A stretch of DNA of 64,000 nt from Anadara kagoshimensis (GCA_021292105.1 CM037869.1:45486832-45550831); one strand, 5' to 3'. Counted from the stretch's first letter, positions 1 to 12,331 are shown. The notes: generated by a model from the sequence alone, not told the origin. Program-made: numbers and translations.

Positions 1-146
1 ACAGTTTCAGGGCTTTATTTTACGCTGTAGAAAAGGACAGAAATGATTAAAAAATGTTATTTGTGGCTAAATCGACTTTTTATGATGTAATCTTTCGGAA
101 AATAGAACTAAAAAAAATTCGGTTTTTGGTGACCGGTGACCTTTAA
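1..146 (+). repeat. Direct repeat, copy 1 (cut by window edge)
   Basis: About 145 bp starting at the first base recur almost unchanged at 2261-2405, ending in the same CCGGTGACCTTTAA. After that point the two copies diverge: here a perfect inverted copy of the last 17 bases follows, in the other copy unrelated sequence. They may be the ends of one mobile element or two insertions of a short one. No coding capacity lies between them. Confidence 0.75.
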
Positions 147-164
147 GGTCACCGGTCACCAAAT
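126..164. repeat. Perfect 17-bp-arm palindrome
   Basis: TTTGGTGACCGGTGACC is followed by a 5-base spacer TTTAA and then its exact reverse complement. It sits at the end of the direct-repeat copy and looks like a junction of two inverted element ends. Confidence 0.8.
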
Positions 165-1430
165 TTATCAATTTTGTATTTTGCATTCCAATGGGTAGAA
201 TAGTCAATATTGATGTGTCTGACGGTTTCCCACACCTTACATTTACCTGTAATACACTAAAACCATACCTGAACGAACTGCTAATACTCGTTAGTTTCCG
301 TCACCGCTCGTAACTTTCCGGCGACCTAATTGATGACGTACATGGTGTTAAGCTGCTGAGGAAAGACACACTACCTATATATGTATCCATATATTACATG
401 TGGGTTTGTGTGGCGTTTTGAAGGGTTTTAAAGTTTGATTTCAAGTCAAAATGATATATTTTAAGAAGTTTGGAGATAATAAAATCACAATGACCGATGA
501 ACATGTTTTTTCCACAAATTTCAGAACAAATTAAAACCAGATTTACACAAGTCCTTCATGCAGCTTTCTAGTTGTTTTGAATGTATTCAGATTAAATATT
601 ACGAGATAAGTCAGGAAAATATGAGTGATATAATTATTTAAGACAATTCTATTATGAATGAATTAAGTCTAATAAATAGATTTTAAACAATTTCAATTTT
701 CAAAATTAATTTAATTCAGTAATTCAATCAGCTCACACATTCAAACAAAGACGTGTATGTCTTGTTCAAATTAACCAATCTAATTTGACTTTAATTTATT
801 CGATTTTCAGAATCCATCAAAAATGACAAATAACATTTACCGGGTATATCATAAAGATAATCACACGTGTCAATTAATGTTGCATATTGTAAGGTAAACT
901 CTGTTGATTACAGGTGGTAGATGTCTACTTCTAAACAGGATGTTTCCTAGTGTACTGTAGCATATTGATAATCTCTTAATTATACTGGTATGTGAGGGAT
1001 GTAAATCACACTTTAAACGATATAAATTTATTGTGAATAAAAGAAAGAAAGTTTCACTCGAGTTTTGAGTCCTTAAATAGTCGAGCATAATCCCACTGGT
1101 ATCACATTTTGATGACGTTTTTTTAATCCCATTAAAATTAAGCGTAATAAAGTTATCATATGAATTATTTTTTTTATTTTACCATGGAAACAATAATGAT
1201 TATTATTATTATATTATTATTTTATTTAAACTTACTGCAAATAAGAAATGGGAAGCTATTGAATTGAAATAGTTTTAATATTTATGTAATACTGGGGTGA
1301 AATATTTTATTTGAGAGACAATAACAAATTATTTTTTAAACCTTTATTTTGATAATTTAGTTGTACAAAAAACTACAGGTCTTGGACCCAGTTCTACCCG
1401 AAAATGTGTTTTTTTTATTCATTACATGGG
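165..1430. other. No recognisable gene
   Basis: AT-rich unique-looking DNA. No exon with plausible coding content, no SINE and no clear inverted termini were seen. Confidence 0.5.
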
Positions 1431-1432
1431 TA

Positions 1433-1435
<3 letters not shown>

Positions 1436-1470
<35 letters not shown>
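1436..1470. repeat. TAA microsatellite
   Basis: Uninterrupted trinucleotide repeat of about eleven units. Confidence 0.95.
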
Positions 1471-1472
<2 letters not shown>

Positions 1473-1587
1473 CCTTGATTTTAATCTAAAAAGGAATTAA
1501 AAATTGGACAAATATGAATCAAAATTATTATTCATTATGATAAATAGATAAAAATAAATAAATAAATAAATGACGAAAATAAATAAA

Positions 1588-1723
1588 TAATTAATTAATT
1601 ATTTGATTAATTAATCAGAGATATGTAAAGATAATTAAAATGATATTAAATATTAATAAAAATTAATGTGAACAATATTTTAAATAAAAAACGGAAATTT
1701 GTGTCTTTTATTATTTGTTATGA

Positions 1724-1758
<35 letters not shown>

Positions 1759-1925
1759 CGTAATTAATTAATTAGTTAATTATTAAATTGATTAATCAAT
1801 CAGAGATAAGCAAAGATAATTAAAATGATATTAAATATTCATGAAAATTAATATGAACAATATTTTAAATAAAAAACGGAAATTTGGGTTCTTTTATTAT
1901 TTCTTGTGATAAATAAATAAAAAAA
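1588..1925. repeat. Tandem duplication, about 184 bp unit, with AAAT tracts
   Basis: A block running from TTAATTAATCAGAG to AAACGGAAATTTG plus an AAAT tract is present twice in tandem (starting near 1590 and 1760), with a few substitutions. Extremely AT-rich. Confidence 0.8.
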
Positions 1926-2260
1926 TAAATATCAAAATAAATGTAAAATTATGTTTTGTAAAAATATTAGTAAATAGTATATCATACTTAGAGCAAACAC
2001 AAATATAGTTTTTTTTGATTTATTTCTTATTATTATATTTATTTTTTATTTATTTTTTTCTGCCGAAGGAAACTGAAATACCCAATGCTAAAAAATAAAT
2101 ATATATATATAAAACACTAGAAGTTATTTCCGATTTATCTGGGTAATAAATGCAGTTCACTATACAAGCTTCATTTCCTAAATAGCTTGGATAACACCTT
2201 CTGCGTCACTTCCGGTTTTGTGCCTTCTTACTACCAAAGGGAGATAATACAGATTTTCAA

Positions 2261-2405
2261 CAGTTTCAGGGCTTTATTTTACGCTGTAGAAAAGGACAGA
2301 AATGATTAAAAAATGTTATTTGTGGCTAAATCGACTTTTTATGATGTAATCTTTCGGAAAATAGAACTAAAAAAAATTCGGTTTTTGGTGACCGGTGACC
2401 TTTAA
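2261..2405 (+). repeat. Direct repeat, copy 2
   Basis: Second copy of the sequence at the start of the window. The similarity ends exactly at TTTAA, where the first copy turns into its inverted arm. Confidence 0.8.
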
Positions 2406-2523
2406 CAGTTTTACTACATATCGTTTTGGTCTCTTCAATGTGAAGTTAAGTAGATGTTTTTTCTGGTACTGTGGCTCCATCCACTTTTTTTCAAAAACTG
2501 ACTCCATTCAATTATAGTGGAAA

Positions 2524-2620
2524 CAATCTTGACTAGACAGCATTCTACTCTATAAACACTTGAATCCAGGCCCAATCTTGACTAGACAACATTCTACTCT
2601 ATAAACACTGGAATCCAGAC
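2524..2620. repeat. 49-bp tandem duplication
   Basis: Two head-to-tail copies of a 49-bp unit beginning CAATCTTGACTAGACA, differing at only a few positions, directly before a TIR element. Confidence 0.85.
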
Positions 2621-2872
2621 CCCAGTTTCACAATCATTCCTTGGCTAATGTTTATCTTAAATTAAATCTTTCAAAATTTAAAATCTTTAGATTTTTTTTA
2701 TTTTTCAAGATATGAAGGAATTTCATTTTAAATATCACTTCTAGATATCAACATTTACATTTAATTTGGATTAAAATATTTATCAGTGATTAAAAAAAGT
2801 ATTACCAAATTTTGCTAAATTTAGGTTAAGGAAAATCTTAACTACAGTAAGGAATAATTGTGAAACTGGCCT
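2615..2872. mobile_element. MITE, family 2 (TTTCACAATCATTCC termini)
   Basis: Inverted termini of about 30 bp: left CAGTTTCACAATCATTCC, right the complementary GGAATAATTGTGAAACTG. Related copies lie at 28761-29033 and 50714-50930, and a possible fragment near 4325-4450. No coding capacity. Confidence 0.8.
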
Positions 2873-4500
2873 GCTTGTATTATAGTGGTATTTGTTTGTC
2901 CACACGGACATATAGAAAAGTGTCCAACTTGAAAAATACATTTTTAGCGTTACCAGGTTACTGAATCTTTGTTCTACTGAAGACTTTATAGTCTGAAGTA
3001 TATAAAATAAATTATTAAATTTGTTGCCATTTGTCTTTAATATAGGAAGTCCATTATCTAGGTGCTTAAATTTTGAAAATCACATAAATAATAGCAATAA
3101 TATATAATTTTTTGCATTAATGGACTTCATAATAAACATTTTATAAACATCAGTACATACATGTATATTATTACATGTACTTTTGTCTAAAGTACTAAGT
3201 CAGCAAATACCTGTAATAACATATCTTACAGTGCCTATAAATCACAATTGCTTTTAAATGGTCAGGTACTTTGATTGCTTTATTGTTATCTAAATTTAGC
3301 AGTTGTTTTTTTATTGGTTTGCCATCCTCTCGAACATTAAAAAAATCAATCTAGAATTTATATCATACAAGATCAGCATCTGAAAAGGTTTTATGTGATC
3401 AATCAAAAATATATCAGAAACAAAAGGTGATTTGATTTATGTCACTCTGCTGATGACACACTTGTAGCAACTATAAAAGTCATCTGAGGGTTAATTTATC
3501 ATGTCAAATTTATTTTGTGTCAGTTTTGATGGGAGATACTGGGATACAAATATGTCACTTTGCATTCTGGTTTTCTGGATATACCAGAGCAGTGTGCTAC
3601 TGATATTTAATCAACAGGAGTTTAGAGTCAGGTGGCATAGGTGTTGGTGGTGAGCTTGGTACTGTGTTAAGTACTTTGATCTGTGGATTTGGTGACGTTT
3701 ATCTAAGAAATTTTAATAAAATAAACTGAAAATTGTCAACATCACTACTAGTATTTTATGGTATTTTCTAGATGAAACACTTTGGATTTATGTGTAAGCT
3801 TGTCAAGTGATTGGCATATTTGGAATGATCATTTAATATTACTCTTCTTTCTTTTTCATGGGAACTGTTGTTGTAGCTTCATTGAGATCAACACCAACAT
3901 GTATTTAAAGCAACCAATCAGAAAATAACCATTCCCATACTCAACTGGCTCATGTTTGGGTTACCCTTATTAAAACATGGAGGGAACATATCAACTGATA
4001 AATTTAGGGAATTTTCTGTCCAATTCAGTGTGAGGTTTGCAGCATAAATTTCCAATTATTAGTTTGTAATGTTTAAAATCAGAAATATATATTTAATAAA
4101 ATGGTATATGTTTCTGTTAATATTTGGCAGCTGTCACCTGCCAGACAAGAGAAACTTGCTAGTACAAAAGCTTTGATCTTCAAAGATCAATGCCATGATT
4201 CACAATTAAGTTCACTTTTCTCTTATTTAGAGAGCATGATAAAATAATTAAAATATACCAGAAAAGCAACATCATATTAAAAACATTGAGACCAATGATC
4301 ATGAAACTATTGAGACTTCTTATGGACCCAGTTTCCCAATATTTTTTTTAATCTGATTTTTTTAACTTAAATGTGGGGAATTTTAAATCTGTATGATTTT
4401 GTTAGTTTTCAAGATATTCATAAATTTAAGGTGTCAATTTGAAGAAAACTCTGAGCTTATTGCATTTATATTATGATTTGGTTTAACTTTAAATATTTTA
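2873..4500. other. No recognisable gene
   Basis: AT-rich DNA without open frames of note. The stretch around 4325-4450 resembles a decayed family 2 MITE end. Nothing else was identified. Confidence 0.5.
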
Positions 4501-4502
4501 TT

Positions 4503-4571
4503 AGTAGTGTCGTGTGCTAATTTTGAATTTTTATTAAAATAATGCATTCAAGATCAGCACATGACACTACT
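4503..4571. mobile_element. Miniature palindromic element (AGCACATGAC family)
   Basis: A roughly 57-bp hairpin with termini GTCGTGTGCT and AGCACATGAC and loop TTTTTATTAAAATAATGC. The flanking AGTAGT and ACTACT are also inverted, lengthening the palindrome. Relatives lie at 6836-6892, 12332-12388 and, as an inverted dimer, at 31759-31869. Confidence 0.8.
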
Positions 4572-4693
4572 CACTAGTACCATAAAATATAATCAAAGTT
4601 TACCATATTTAAATTTACAGGTCAATGCCAAAATACCAAAATCAGAGTCATTGGAAAAAAATAAATGTATCATATATAAATAAATAAATACTG

Positions 4694-5036
4694 ATGGGTC
4701 AGTATGTATACAGTATAGCTTTGACAGCCCTGTATGTCTACAGTATAGCTTTGATGGGCCAGTATGTATACAGTATAGCTTTGATGGGCCAGTATGTATA
4801 CAGTATAGCTTTGACAGGCCAGTTTGTATACACTATATCTTTGATGGGCCAGTATGTATACAGTATAGCTTTGACAGGCCAGTTTGTATACAGTATAGCT
4901 TTGATGGGTCAGTATGGATACAGTATAGCTTTGATTGGCCAGTTTGTTTACAGTATAGCTTTGACAGGCCAGTTTGTATACAGCATAGCTGTAATGGGCC
5001 AGTGCAATTGTTCATTGATGTTGACAGGCCAGTGTA
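4694..5036. repeat. 30-bp minisatellite
   Basis: About eleven tandem copies of a 30-bp unit containing GGCCAGTATGTATACAG. Because 30 is divisible by three, several frames stay open (for instance a repeated MGQYVYSIAL decapeptide), but the repeat decays at its right edge like DNA under no coding constraint. Confidence 0.92.
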
Positions 5037-5702
5037 AACTACACTAGATATTGACAGAGAACTGTAAGTATGGTTAAGCTCTTTGCATGTTAGTTTAATA
5101 TTATATAGATACTGTCAGGCTGGTGGTAGTTTTAACAGATCTTGAGGGATGGGGAGCAGTGGAAGTATGATAAACAGTTATTAGCAGCTAGTATAAGGCT
5201 ACATAGATACTACCAGGCCAGAATAGGCTGGTTTGATGGGGACAGAGGATATGACAGGCCAATATTAGTCTACATAATATTTTAACATTTTAGACCACCA
5301 ATTATAAAACTCAAACAGTTGATATAAGGACTTAAAAGATATTAAGTGATGATTATTCTCTCTGCATCTATAACTGAATCAGTTATATAGCTTGAATTAT
5401 GAAATGTAAAATACAGTCAGTTTTCAATTTTTCTTTAAATGTTAATGGAAATCCAATATACAATGCATTTAGTTATCCAAATCCATGTTTTTAATAACAA
5501 AATGTATGTTACAAATATATTCGAAAATATAAAATCCAAGGCATGCAAGCAAGCTAAAAATTAAAATATACTTATTATTCCCAATATTCACAAAAATTAC
5601 ATTAATTATAGCAATAAATGTATTTTTTATTTTGTATATCCATCTGATTCTGTAGTCATATAGGCAAATATAATAAATAAATAAATAAATTTTTATTTAA
5701 AT

Positions 5703-5734
<32 letters not shown>

Positions 5735-6268
5735 TAAATAAATAAATATGAATAAATAAAAAAAGAAGAAAAAACTGATGATGTAATATGTTGATGATTT
5801 TATTTTGGAATTTCACACATTTCTAAAGTGTATTTAAAATACTGAAGTAAATTGTAAAATCAAATTTATACAAACTCGTGTTAACTGGTTAACGTTCTTG
5901 CGTCCCTATCATGTACACTACTGGCCATAAAATGATTATATCCGCGATTTAGATGAATGACCACTATCTGAGACCACATTTTCTAATCCAGTCAGCTAAT
6001 TAACAAACTTGAAGCATAGGGAATATTGCGCTATCAACAAAAAAAATCCGTAGTCTATGACATAGACTGATTTGACGAGCGTACGTCATATCTCTTGTGT
6101 TGACTGCAAAACATCGCGGTAAGTTCACCTTTATTGTCATATCTCGTGTTTCCAAATTGATAGGTAATTCCCCGAGTGCATCATACTTTCCATCGCATAA
6201 ACTACAGTAATGCAAGAGCAAATACAATAAACCAAAAATGTGCTGTCGATTGCCGTCATGTTGTTTAC
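5037..6268. other. No recognisable gene; AAAT tract
   Basis: Contains an AAAT-type microsatellite at about 5668-5760. The rest is AT-rich and unassigned. Some CAGGCCAGT fragments between 5190 and 5270 look like decayed minisatellite. Confidence 0.5.
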
Positions 6269-6322
6269 CTTGGTTTCATTTCCGCGTTTTTTCCCTTTTG
6301 ACCTTTGACCCGAAGACGCCAT
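6269..6322 (-). CDS. Weak candidate first coding exon, gene unknown
   Basis: On the minus strand an ATG in good context (AAATGGCGTC) opens an 18-codon basic frame, MASSGQRSKGKKRGNETK, ending exactly at a consensus-like donor CCAAG|GTAAAC. The short stretch is less AT-rich than its surroundings. No following exon was recognised to the left, so this may be chance. Not assignable to any family. Confidence 0.2.
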
Positions 6323-6835
6323 TTGTAAAAATCAAAACGTGTATACTGTATTAATTATGCCTTGATTTGAAACTATTTATATAGTTCGTGTGTGTACTGT
6401 GCCAGATGGTCAATTATTCCATGTGTCAACTACTTTCTGACCAGATGAATTCTTAGTTAAAATCAGCCTTGTATATCGTTTATATATAAATTTGTTATTG
6501 TGGCCTTTTGTACATTAGCTTCAACATTTATGTTTGGGCGTGATATTGCATCCGCTACTTATTTTGTACATCTGAATAAGGTCACTTCTCATGTGTCTAT
6601 ATTCGAGAGTGGGTAGTTTCAAATCAAGGCTAAATGCAATATGTAACACATCATCCAACAATATTTAACCCACAGTCACACAAAATGTGTGCCTCATAAG
6701 CAAGAACAGAACCATAAAACAGAGATATCCGTACAAGCATACGTCCTATTAATGGCGGTAAGAAATGGTAGGAAAATCTCCATTACTCCACTCCAATACG
6801 GGTTAAGACGAACGTGTACGTAGTACTTAAGTAAT

Positions 6836-6892
6836 GTCATGTGCTGTTTTTTAATTTTTATTAAAATAATGCATTTAAAATCAGCACATGAC
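6836..6892. mobile_element. Miniature palindromic element with 6-bp TSD
   Basis: A 57-bp palindrome with termini GTCATGTGCT and AGCACATGAC, flanked on both sides by AGTAAT (6830-6835 and 6893-6898). The direct flanks indicate a transposition product rather than a chance hairpin. Confidence 0.85.
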
Positions 6893-6968
6893 AGTAATGT
6901 CAATACTTTTTCTGTATAGTTGGGTTCAGATAGTCCTTTGGCTTTCTTGGTCCCTGTTCTTTCTAAAC

Positions 6969-7314
6969 CACTGCGGTAGCTCATTTGGTAGAGTGCTCGC
7001 TTCGTAAGTTGGAGGTCGTGGGTTCGATTCCTGGCCGGGTCTGACCCTAGACTTGATGGGTAGTGGCTGTTCTTTCCGCGGCCAAGCACTCGGCATTACG
7101 AAATGAAAGTCGCGGTTCTTTCGGATGGGAACTTAAAATAAACGAGGTCCCGTGTCACGGTGGGCTTGGCACGCTAAAGGACCCTGCTGCTGTATTATGC
7201 CATCAGCGCAACGCACAGGCAAAATTTCTGCAGCTTCGTCTATAGCTGGCGACGTCTCGATATAAGTGAAATATTCTTGACTGGGACGTTAAACACCATT
7301 ACTCAACTCAACTC
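6969..7314 (+). mobile_element. tRNA-derived SINE, family A
   Basis: A tRNA-like head CTGCGGTAGCTCATTTGG carries an A box. The B box GGTTCGATTCC follows at the spacing of a tRNA gene, then a non-tRNA body that includes a run related to GCACTCGGCATTACG. The 3' end GACGTTAAACACCATTACTC is followed by an ACTCA repeat. Further copies or parts occur at 30282, 44605, 45265, 47396 and 61321. It is not a working tRNA gene: no acceptor stem closes and the body is shared between copies. Confidence 0.88.
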
Positions 7315-8354
7315 TTCTTTTGGACCTCAGTTTCTATTTGTTATTCATTGTTTGGTTTACGCCTTAGTTTAGGGATGTTGGAGGAAATCGGAGTGCCCCA
7401 AAAAACCCACGGACCCTTTGGCAGCCAACTGATAAACTTCTCACACAATCTGCACCAAATGGGATTCGTAATTAAATAAAGTTACTTACAAATACTCTTT
7501 TAATATTGTTTACAGCTGCTAAATCTTCACTTTGAATAGTTAACCTCCCTACAACAAAAATGAAAGAAAAATTATTGTTATGGTCACCAACGAACTTAAA
7601 GGCAAACAAAATGTTGAAGATTGTTGAACTCTTCTATAATAGTATTAATCTTTAAGTTACCGTGAATGTTAAAAGTATCTAAAACATGACTGAACTTTTT
7701 ATAGAATTTTGAAATTTAATATTTCCTTTTGACAACATTTTTATCAAGTTAAAACGTTTTAAAGACAGCGCATAAGAAAGAAAACAAGGAAACAACACTG
7801 CATGGTGGAACTATATTAGTGCAAAAAACAAAAATATCAAGGCCAATGTAGGCCCACCTAATTATAATAAATTTAGGGTCAATTCTGAAAAAAAACCCAT
7901 AAAATTCGTTTCCTACGCGGAGGAGCTCGATTAGTGCATTTATAGGTCAATAATTTTAGTGTTGTTCTTTCCAGAAGGGACTATGGGACCAATGGTCCCT
8001 TATTTTCCAAATGATTCCTATTGGACCAAATTGAATATTTACATGAATGCAAAAATGTTGATGTTATGGTGTTTTACATGAAAATTTTAAAAATGGCCCC
8101 TCTTAAAGTCGGTCTAACTTGATTATTGTTTTCTGTGTGTGTGTAGAGAAATTCCGGTAAGATCCAACTCATCGTTTACAATTTGATGACAAAACAGTTC
8201 TTATATCCGTCATTTTTATTCAATATTGAAGTTTGAAGTCTTTCGTTTTTCAGGATTTGTGTCTGCCGACGCGATAAAAACGAACAAAATAAATAAATAA
8301 ATAAATATTAAATAAATTTCAGAATAACATTGTGGATTATTAAAAATTTCTCAT
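7315..8354. other. No gene; SINE family C remnant
   Basis: At about 7375-7480 GGAGGAAATCGGAGTG and CCAACTGATAAACTT resemble the body of the family C SINE on the minus strand. An AAAT tract lies at 8287-8320. The remainder is unassigned. Confidence 0.4.
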
Positions 8355-8360
8355 GTGACA

Positions 8361-8362
8361 TT

Positions 8363-8429
<67 letters not shown>

Positions 8430-8433
8430 TTTG
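8361..8433. repeat. TTTA microsatellite
   Basis: About eighteen uninterrupted TTTA units. Confidence 0.97.
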
Positions 8434-8497
8434 TCTTGTACCATCTTTATGCATTTGAAGTTAAAATTAACAAAATGGTATATATGTATGCGGTGTC

Positions 8498-8552
8498 TTC
8501 CCACTTAGCCAACATTTTAAAATTTCTTATTCCCACTCAGCCAACATGGTTA
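8498..8552. repeat. Tandem half-copies of the CCCACTTAGCCAACAT hairpin repeat
   Basis: TTCCCACTTAGCCAACAT and TTCCCACTCAGCCAACAT lie in tandem. The same motif forms both arms of the hairpin at 9695-9765. Confidence 0.7.
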
Positions 8553-8639
8553 AATAAACATTTAAGATTTCACCTGGAAAGTTTTTGCTATAGTCTTTTT
8601 CAGCAAAATTGTTTTGTGGTGCTGTTAACAATGCAAATA

Positions 8640-9694
8640 AATAAATAAATAAATATTTGAATAAATAAATAGATAAATAAAAATTTTAATAAATAAATAT
8701 TTGAATATATGAATATTTGAAATAAATAAAAAATAAATATTTGAAATAAATAAAAAAATAAATAAATATTTTGTGGTGCTGAATATTTTTAGTAAATATA
8801 TGTGTCTGTAAGGGTTTGGTCAATTTAGACAATTATATTTTAAGATTTGTAATATTTTTTTCGCTTTGTTTAAAAAATCTTTAACAATATCTTTCTTTAC
8901 TGAACACTGAACAAAATATCATACACAATGAATAAATAAACTTACAAACATATCCATGGAAAAATATTATACATGTATGTATTTAACCTTTAATTCATTT
9001 AAATGTAAACACTACCAGTTTTAAAGCAACATTTTCAAATAATTTTCCCCATTAATTGAAATATGCACGTTTGCCAGTTTCAATACAATAACAATTAAAA
9101 AGTAATACAACTGAGGCATTTCTCAAAAACGATTAACATTATATAATCTTTTTATTATTATTCTTATTTAAATATTAAATAATATCATAGTTTTGCTGTG
9201 AATATTTTTCTCTAAAAACTTGAATTCTTTTAGCTTCATAACTTCTTAACAACCAAGAGAGAGAGAGAAATATTGAATCAATGATTTATTTGATAATCCA
9301 CTTTTCCACTTTTTAAAGATCTCAAACATGAAACTCCATAGACATGATCAAATCCTCTAATGTACTTTTGAAATATCATACAATGCACCATAAAAATTTA
9401 TTTAAGACTTTCTTTTGCCACATTATGGTGAAAAAATGGTAATTTTATATCATCTCCTTGTACACAAGATCAAGATTGAATTAAAAAAAACCAAAAAACC
9501 TTAATATGCATGAATTTCTAACAAGTAATTTTATTGATATAGTTTGTAACTCTATGTGTAAAATAATTCCACTACTAATTTTCAAAAATATTTTTATTCA
9601 GATTTTGAACTTTTGTTATTGATTTTCTGAAACAGACTTTACCCTCACCTGTAATTAATACCTATTGTCTTTGCTAATCCTACAACGAACACCA
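8640..9694. other. No recognisable gene
   Basis: AAAT-type tracts at 8636-8770, followed by AT-rich sequence without identifiable features. Confidence 0.5.
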
Positions 9695-9765
9695 ATTCCC
9701 ACTTAGCCAACATTGAAAATCTTTCCAATAGGTACAAAATTTCAAAATGTTGGCTAAGTGGGAAT
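9695..9765. mobile_element. 71-bp hairpin element
   Basis: Arms ATTCCCACTTAGCCAACATT and its reverse complement surround a 31-bp loop. It shares its arm sequence with 8498-8552 and looks like a miniature inverted-repeat element. Confidence 0.75.
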
Positions 9766-9929
9766 GAACCATGTATGCGTACATGTACGACGCATTTATT
9801 AATTTATTTATTTTAATATAAAGCATGTACAATTCGGTAAATAGCAAAACATAAAAAGCGCGGTAAACATTGGCCAATAAATAATGTTTTCATGAGATTT
9901 TAACTGTCACTACGACATGTTTTAAAAGT

Positions 9930-10135
9930 AAAGGAGGTGTTTTAAGAATAAAGATGACGGTCCCCACACATATAAAAAACATGCCTATTTTAATATAAAC
10001 TTAGTGACTTTTTAAGTCGAAATGACAAGCTGTCCCATGTTTCGCAAGAATGAATAGTTTTGTTTAAAAATTCATAAATTATCCGTTCCCGTTACCTACA
10101 AACTTAGTGACTTTTTAAGAGTAGAGATGATGGTC

Positions 10136-10170
<35 letters not shown>

Positions 10171-10600
10171 GCCTATTAAATACATGTATAAACTTAGTGA
10201 CTTTTAAGATTTGACAAGCTGCCCGATATTAAGTTTTACAAGAATGAGGTTGTTTTTTTTTTTTTTTTTTACAAATTCAAAATTATCCATCGCCTTAACA
10301 TATATAATATGTACTTAATGACTCTATAAAAGTAATGATTATGGACCTCGGATTTGTGAAAATTAAAAATTGTCTATTTAATATAAACCTATTGGCTTTA
10401 GGTCGATATGACAGGCATGTTTATGCATTTTAGCAAGAATGAGTATTATTTGTTTCAAAATTCATAAATTATCTCCATTCTCACGTCATATAAACATTGG
10501 ACTTTTTAGCTCGATATGACAGGCTGTACCATGCTTCACAAGAATGAGTAATTTTTTTTAAAATTTTAAAAAATATCCGTTGCCATGACAGGCATATTTA
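9930..10600. repeat. Degenerate tandem array around an AAACTTAGTGACTTTT motif
   Basis: Four to five diverged units share AAACTTAGTGACTTTT, a GACAAGCTGTCCCATG-like block, CAAGAATGA and AATTCATAAATTATCC. Unit length varies between about 110 and 200 bp because of inserted simple repeats, such as AT at 10139-10166 and a T run at 10251-10270. Confidence 0.7.
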
Positions 10601-10924
10601 CAATTAAAACAGTATATGTCATAGCGTTTTACTTTTTACATATACATATATATCTAATTTAAAAACGCATGAAACAGCGAGAAAGAATTTTATATTTATG
10701 ATACCGTCAAATTTTTACTTAGAGGTGGTCAGTTTTTATCCAAGGTTCATTAAGTGACTCATGCAGGACATAAAGAGACCATGGTGACCAATGGGGTAAA
10801 CTATTTTGGCTTTTAAATTTTAGGTTATTACAAAGACATTTTGATCAATGTTCCATCGACCGTTGTAGAATATTTTTATTTATTTATTTTTTACATATTT
10901 AGTTACTGATTTGCTACTTCTTGC

Positions 10925-10991
10925 CAATCATCATCATCAGCAGCAACAACATCATCATCAGCAGCAGCAACATCACCACCACCACCACAAC

Positions 10992-11038
<47 letters not shown>

Positions 11039-11062
11039 GTAGCAGTAGCAGCAGCAGCAGCA
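10925..11062. repeat. Compound CAT/CAG/CAC trinucleotide repeat
   Basis: A 15-fold CAT run is flanked by CAG-rich and CAC-rich runs. Open frames through it encode only homopolymers. Confidence 0.95.
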
Positions 11063-11243
11063 AACAGACCACTTGAAAGTGTAACTTATGCGAAACTAGT
11101 ATTTTTTTATAATTGGATATATATATAGAATCGCATGTTTCCGACTTTTCAGCTAAAGCGAATTTGCTTTTTAATCGCTGTTCCTCCATCCCAAAAAACT
11201 GACTGCTTCTGTATTCACTCTAATCAATCCTGCTACTGAACCT

Positions 11244-11640
11244 GAGGTCGCGGTGGCCTAATGGATAAGACGCCAGTCTTCAAATTTAGGGTCTCTCACC
11301 GCTGTGAGAGAGCCTTCGAGTCCCGCTCAGACCACATGTTGGAAAGTGAATTTTCCTTGCCGTTGGCCTTTACTGTTTCACCTGGAATCAGTATAATGGA
11401 CTGGGGGAGTAGCACGCTAATCTCCTGTGTACTGACTCTGTGAGCTAGCACCTTAAAGCCTCTCCGAGTGCGCACTAGTACAAGGCAGACCATACAACAC
11501 ACTCGCACTTCACATGCATACACGAATTTATTCATAGATTACCGGGTAATCCATAGAGATCAATAAAATCGTTCTCGTCGCGAATAACTGAAAAATTGCT
11601 GATATGCGACGTTAAGCAACATTTAACCAACCAACCCTGT
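11244..11640 (+). mobile_element. tRNA-Arg-like SINE, family B
   Basis: The head GGTGGCCTAATGGATAAGAC matches a tRNA-Arg 5' half and A box, and TTCGAGTCCCGCTCAGAC matches the B box region. The shared body contains TTCCTTGCCGTTGGCC and a GTGCGCACTAGTACAAG block. It ends GCGACGTTAAGCAACATT followed by ACC/ACCAACC repeats. Relatives at 15236-15540 and, on the minus strand, 60112-60437. Confidence 0.88.
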
Positions 11641-11645
11641 GCTAA

Positions 11646-12330
11646 CCATAAAAGCGATGTAAGACAGGTTTGATCTATATCAATTCTATAATCCCGAGTA
11701 TATTCGAAGTTCAAATGATAAATAGATTTGAACGAAACACTAGAAATGTTAATTGATTTTTATCCGTTTTCAAGCATTGAACCACGGCAATCTCGAAACT
11801 TAATATCTCCGAGGCGGAAGAAAAATAAATCTTGAAACATAAGTTAATCTTCCCTTTACAATCCGAACCATAAATGACTGACGGGTCTATATGCCAATAA
11901 ATGTCTATTCTTGGATCAGAAAACAAAAGAAGATATATATTCATAGAATATAATTATATTGATGTGTGACTTTTATGTATTAAAAAGAAGCAAATGAAAT
12001 GGCTTCAGTCATTTAAATATGAGTTTAGCCATATTCATTCTCCAGAATGTCTCGATAAGCGAAAGAGTTTTGATTGAGAGATTAAACGTCCTTATTCTTG
12101 ACACTTCTTGATACTAATAAGCAATGCTTTACATAAAATAGAACATGCAGTTCGACTTATATCGATGCGTCACCACTCAGGAGCGAAGTTGCTGTGCAGA
12201 TTTATCTAATAGCAATGTTATCCATAACACGAAAGATCAGTTTCTAACTGGCCCGGCGCTTTTAATCCACGACCTCACATTTTCTGAGTTAGCATACATA
12301 TACATGTACTATCAACTGAGCTTTTGTATA
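11646..12330. other. No recognisable feature
   Basis: Unassigned AT-rich DNA. Confidence 0.5.
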
Positions 12331-12331
12331 T

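Noticed and set aside
1..2405. LTR retrotransposon with 145-bp LTRs
   Set aside because: No TG...CA ends, primer-binding site, polypurine tract or reverse-transcriptase frame between the copies.
6971..7045. Functional tRNA gene (A and B boxes present)
   Set aside because: No closing acceptor stem, and the same non-tRNA body follows in several copies (45265, 47396, 61321); it is a SINE head.
10914..11189. Minus-strand ORF rich in Met, Val and Leu runs
   Set aside because: Arises from the CAT/CAG/CAC trinucleotide repeat; no other coding sign.
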